This document shows, one piece after another, positions 61,345 to 64,000 of a stretch of 64,000 nt of DNA; position 1 is the stretch's first letter; every line of letters starts with the position of its first letter. This DNA comes from Balanoglossus misakiensis (Eukaryota > Hemichordata). A model generated the notes under the pieces. It was given only the letters and a program-made list of their open reading frames with translations, ran no database searches and was not told where the DNA came from. The stretch covers positions 3,782,001-3,846,000 of the forward strand of contig CM082584.2 of assembly GCA_040954595.2 (NCBI GenBank). Direction: 5' to 3'. A program made the position numbers and the translations under genes.

Positions 61345-62086
61345 GGCTGCATTCACAAACACCTCTGGAGGGGGGCGGGAGAATTGAGGGGGGGGGGGTA
61401 AAAAATTGAGGGTATGTAAGGGGGGATTTGAAATAATTTGGGGACTAAAAGGGGGGGGGGGACTTAAAAAATTCACTTTTGCCTCCCCAACTGTGGGAAC
61501 TAAAAATTTCTTTTGGGTCCCCAACAATGCAGTTTCGAGCCCTTCATATTACAATTTTTTCTCCCACCCCCTTCATTCATCAACACATTTCATTCATTGA
61601 CTAGTTTATCTGGTGAACCACGGCAGGGTACTTGCTCCCCTCCCCCATCGATGCTAACTTTGAGCGGCGAGGGTTAAATTTGTCCTCCACAACATAGTTG
61701 GATTTAATAGCTTTGAGCTCTGTATTTTATAAAATCTTCTTACGTGGGAGGGGGACACCCCCTCCCAAACCCATCCCCTTCACTTCTCAGTTTACTACAT
61801 GTATGTCTGCCAACACATGACAATGTTCATTTAATACTGATGAGGGAAGACATCAATTTCCAGTTTCCAAATTCTTTTCATGGGAGCGCTGTTTTTCTTT
61901 TTTACAAGATATATATATACATTGATTCACCACCCCCACCTGAAGGGGGGATTTCAAAATTTTTGCAGTTCGGAAGGGGGATTTCAAAATATTTCGGGTT
62001 GTGTACGGGGGCATTTGAAAAAAAAAACGGTAACAAAATTTGAATTCTCCCGCCCCCCCCCCCCCCCCATGTTTGGGAATGCAGCC
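61345..62086. mobile_element. 742-bp element with GGCTGCATTC ends
   Basis: GGCTGCATTCACAAACA (61345-61361) matches the reverse complement of the right end (GGCTGCATTCCCAAACA) with one difference. The subterminal GGCGGGAGAATT repeats on both sides. The flanks are TTAA on the left and TAAA on the right, possibly a damaged TTAA duplication. G and C runs fill the inside, and frames with poly-Pro or poly-Gly are artefacts. Confidence 0.8.
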
Positions 62087-62222
62087 TAAAGCTGCTGATT
62101 TTTGTTCTGTTTTGACGAGCAAGACCAAGAGACCTATTCCAAAAATATAAAGGGGGAGGGGGGGGGTTAAAATAATGTCTTGTGCTGCAATAACATGGAG
62201 AACAGATGCATCTATCTCGTTA

Positions 62223-63022
62223 GGGACTGTTCAGTTTTTACGGCTGGGGGCCGGCAAGTTTGTGTCATGGGTTTTCAAAATCAGGCCGACCCCCTTCACC
62301 CAGGACCAAAAAATGATGACCCCCCTTTGACAGGCCAAAAAAATATGATGACCCCCCCCCCACGCCGAAAACATTCGCTGTCCTGATCCTATGTACACTG
62401 TATGCAATAAAGGGAATGAGGCTTCCCACACCTCAATTATAAATTTCTTAATAAATTTCTTTACGTACTTGAAGTATATAATAGTATATCAATGCAATAA
62501 GAATGAATTAAAATGACAAGTCAATACAATAGTTGATAGGATTGGTAAAACAAGAAAAGTGGTGGGGGTGGGCGTGGGAGGGGTGTCCCCCTCCCACATA
62601 AGACAATTTTGTAAAAATACGGTGCTCAAAGTTGCATTTTAATGTACTCAAAAGCAAATTAACTAAATATTAGGGAGGACCAATTTTACTTTTGCCACCC
62701 CACTCAAAGTACGCATCGGTGTGGTGGGGTGGCAAGTAGTCAGCCCTCGTACACTAGACAAACCAGCCAGTAAATGAAATGTGGCTAAGAATGGAGGGGT
62801 GGGTGTGTCCCCCTCCCACATCAGAAAATTTTGTAAAATAAAGGGCGCGAAACTGCAATTTTGTGAACTCAAAAGCAAAAGTTTTGTGACAAAAGTATGT
62901 GACCCCCCCCCCTAAACGCTTGAAAAAAAAGATGACCCCCCCCCTTTTGGACTTCAAAATTTAAGTGACTCCCCCCCCCCCCCTGGATTTTGCCGCCCCA
63001 GCCGTAAAAACTGAACGGTCCA
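62223..63022. mobile_element. 800-bp element with GGGACTGTTCAG ends
   Basis: GGGACTGTTCAGTTTTTACG (62223-62242) pairs with the right end (reverse complement TGGACCGTTCAGTTTTTACG, 63003-63022). The inside repeats the theme GGGGGTCAT-TTTTT on both strands (TGATGACCCCC, AAGATGACCCCC). TTA lies immediately outside both ends. Single ends of the family occur near 13540-13592, 19150-19216 and 60225-60262. Confidence 0.75.
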
Positions 63023-63149
63023 TTAACCTACTTTAAAATTTCATCAGTGTCAATCTCTGAATGCACGCGCGCCCTTGAAGTTGATTACTGACACTGCTCA
63101 CCCAAAATACCCGGATGTTGGTTTCAGGTCATGCGCAACGTCAACAACA

Positions 63150-63461
63150 ACAAAGAAGCATGCATTTCAACCGCAGCAATCTTGCACTGCAAGACATCAT
63201 CGGAAGAGGCACTGCTGGGATACTGCAAGGAGGAGGGTGATTATGATGTCATTTCAGCCGTTATTGAGTGAGTACACCTTATATTATCGCATCTCTAACA
63301 TTATCTATGAACACGCAGTCTCAACGGCGCTCACTTGCAATCACATTGCTTCAAAGTTACTTGCGGGGAATAAGAGTATTACAGCGACGACAATCGCACA
63401 AATGCAACTCAGATTTATCGAAGAAATCGGCCAAGGGCTCGGATATCTTCACGCAATGAAC
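63150..63461 (+). pseudogene. Protein-kinase-like exon fragments (weak)
   Basis: One frame (about 63148-63237) reads HFNRSNLALQDIIGRGTAGI, resembling the lead-in and glycine-rich loop of a tyrosine-kinase-type domain. Another frame (63319-63461), after an ACACGCAG acceptor-like site and ending at a good donor AAC|GTGAGT, reads ITATTIAQMQLRFIEEIGQG then LGYLHAMN, as in the helix just before the HRD loop. The VAIK lysine and C-helix that should lie between are absent, and the phases do not join. This may be a degenerate kinase, a fragment whose other exons lie beyond the window, or chance. The second exon is the better supported. Confidence 0.35.
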
Positions 63462-63607
63462 GTGAGTGGTTGGTGAATAATTTATTCGGTTTTTCATTGA
63501 GAACCGTCTTTCTTATAAATATATTACTGCATGGCCTGTAGAGGGCGTGATTGACAGGCTTTGTTGCTGTGGTAGCATTGCCCTTGGAGACTGGTGCTAA
63601 GGATAAC

Positions 63608-63645
63608 TTCTATAACATAATCATCATGATTATGTTATAGAAGTC
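63608..63645. repeat. Perfect hairpin in the last gap
   Basis: ACTTCTATAACATAATCAT pairs with ATGATTATGTTATAGAAGT with a one-base centre. A GATAACTTCT / AGAAGTTATC pair just outside (63602 and 63735) suggests a larger foldback element of about 140-150 bp. The remaining bases to 64000 hold nothing I can identify. Confidence 0.7.
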
Positions 63646-64000
63646 AGACATGATAATACATAAATGTATTAAATTGCCTATAATAATATTATCATTACTC
63701 TCCCGTTAGGAGCTTTCCATTGGGCATCGTCAATGCCAATCAGAAGTTATCCCTATGGTCATGTGCTTACATTGTTCGCTAGACTGTGGGTGCAGAGATG
63801 GCCGCACACTTGGTCGAGCAACAGTGTGTCTACCTCAGCACTGTTGAATTTATTATTTCTCTGCATTACTCAGTGATAGCTTGCCGAAGATCTCTCGATC
63901 CCATGATATGAGTGTTGTTTTTAGGCCAAATACCGGTATGTCGTATTTGTGATTGGCTGAGACGCACTCACGAGACATAGAAATACATGTAAGTGATATA

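Noticed and set aside
61336-62431. Proline- and glycine-rich ORFs on both strands
   Set aside because: They arise from G and C runs inside the two DNA elements.
1-64000. CRISPR arrays, operons, bacterial promoters, origins
   Set aside because: The repeats are microsatellites, tandem repeats or inverted repeats without spacer regularity, and the genes have introns. Nothing prokaryotic was seen.

Overview
The window is intron-bearing, repeat-rich animal nuclear DNA. It has GT-AG exons in phase, C2H2 zinc fingers, a class C GPCR, a C-type lectin/discoidin protein, non-LTR retrotransposon debris and many short inverted-repeat transposons. The gene set and repeat style suggest a marine invertebrate, perhaps an invertebrate deuterostome such as a hemichordate or lancelet. 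The phylum cannot be fixed from the sequence alone. No tRNA gene, rRNA gene, CRISPR array or bacterial-style operon was seen.

Layout: (a) 1-95, start of a minus-strand gene leaving the window. (b) 4369-5026, last two exons of an unrecognised minus-strand gene. (c) 6.2-9.3 kb, a 5'-truncated LINE lying between diverged direct repeats, followed by a minisatellite. (d) About 10.5-10.8 kb, a TATA/CCAAT promoter with an orphan first exon. (e) 11-14.3 kb, a second LINE relic, a 109-bp palindrome and a 164-bp MITE with 9-bp target duplications. (f) 15.25-17.86 kb, a minus-strand 13-finger C2H2 gene with a recent five-finger duplication. (g) 16.9-20.5 kb, a cluster of foldback and DNA-transposon relics. 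(h) 22.1-35.9 kb, a complete GABA-B-receptor-like gene (plus strand, 17 exons, about 822 aa). (i) 36-41.7 kb, mostly gene-free, with a LINE fragment and a foldback element. (j) 42.07-52.36 kb, a plus-strand secreted C-type lectin plus F5/8C (discoidin) gene. Its last intron (6.9 kb) holds a palindrome of about 4.7 kb carrying a decayed ORF and tandem repeats rich in AGGTCA half-sites. (k) 54.36-61.06 kb, a nine-exon minus-strand coiled-coil gene with a TCTCGCGAGA promoter motif. (l) 61.3-63.0 kb, two G/C-rich DNA elements. (m) 63.15-63.46 kb, weak kinase-like exon fragments on the plus strand.

The genes do not form a pathway. Two of them are cell-surface or secreted recognition proteins: a GABA-B-like receptor whose predicted GABA contacts are mostly replaced, and a lectin/discoidin protein. 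The strongest leads are the long palindrome inside the lectin gene, the divergent GABA-B-like receptor, reverse-complementary intron repeats flanking two exons of the coiled-coil gene (a circular-RNA arrangement), and several well-bounded inverted-repeat elements. All exon models were read by eye from splice signals and phase; none is backed by transcripts.
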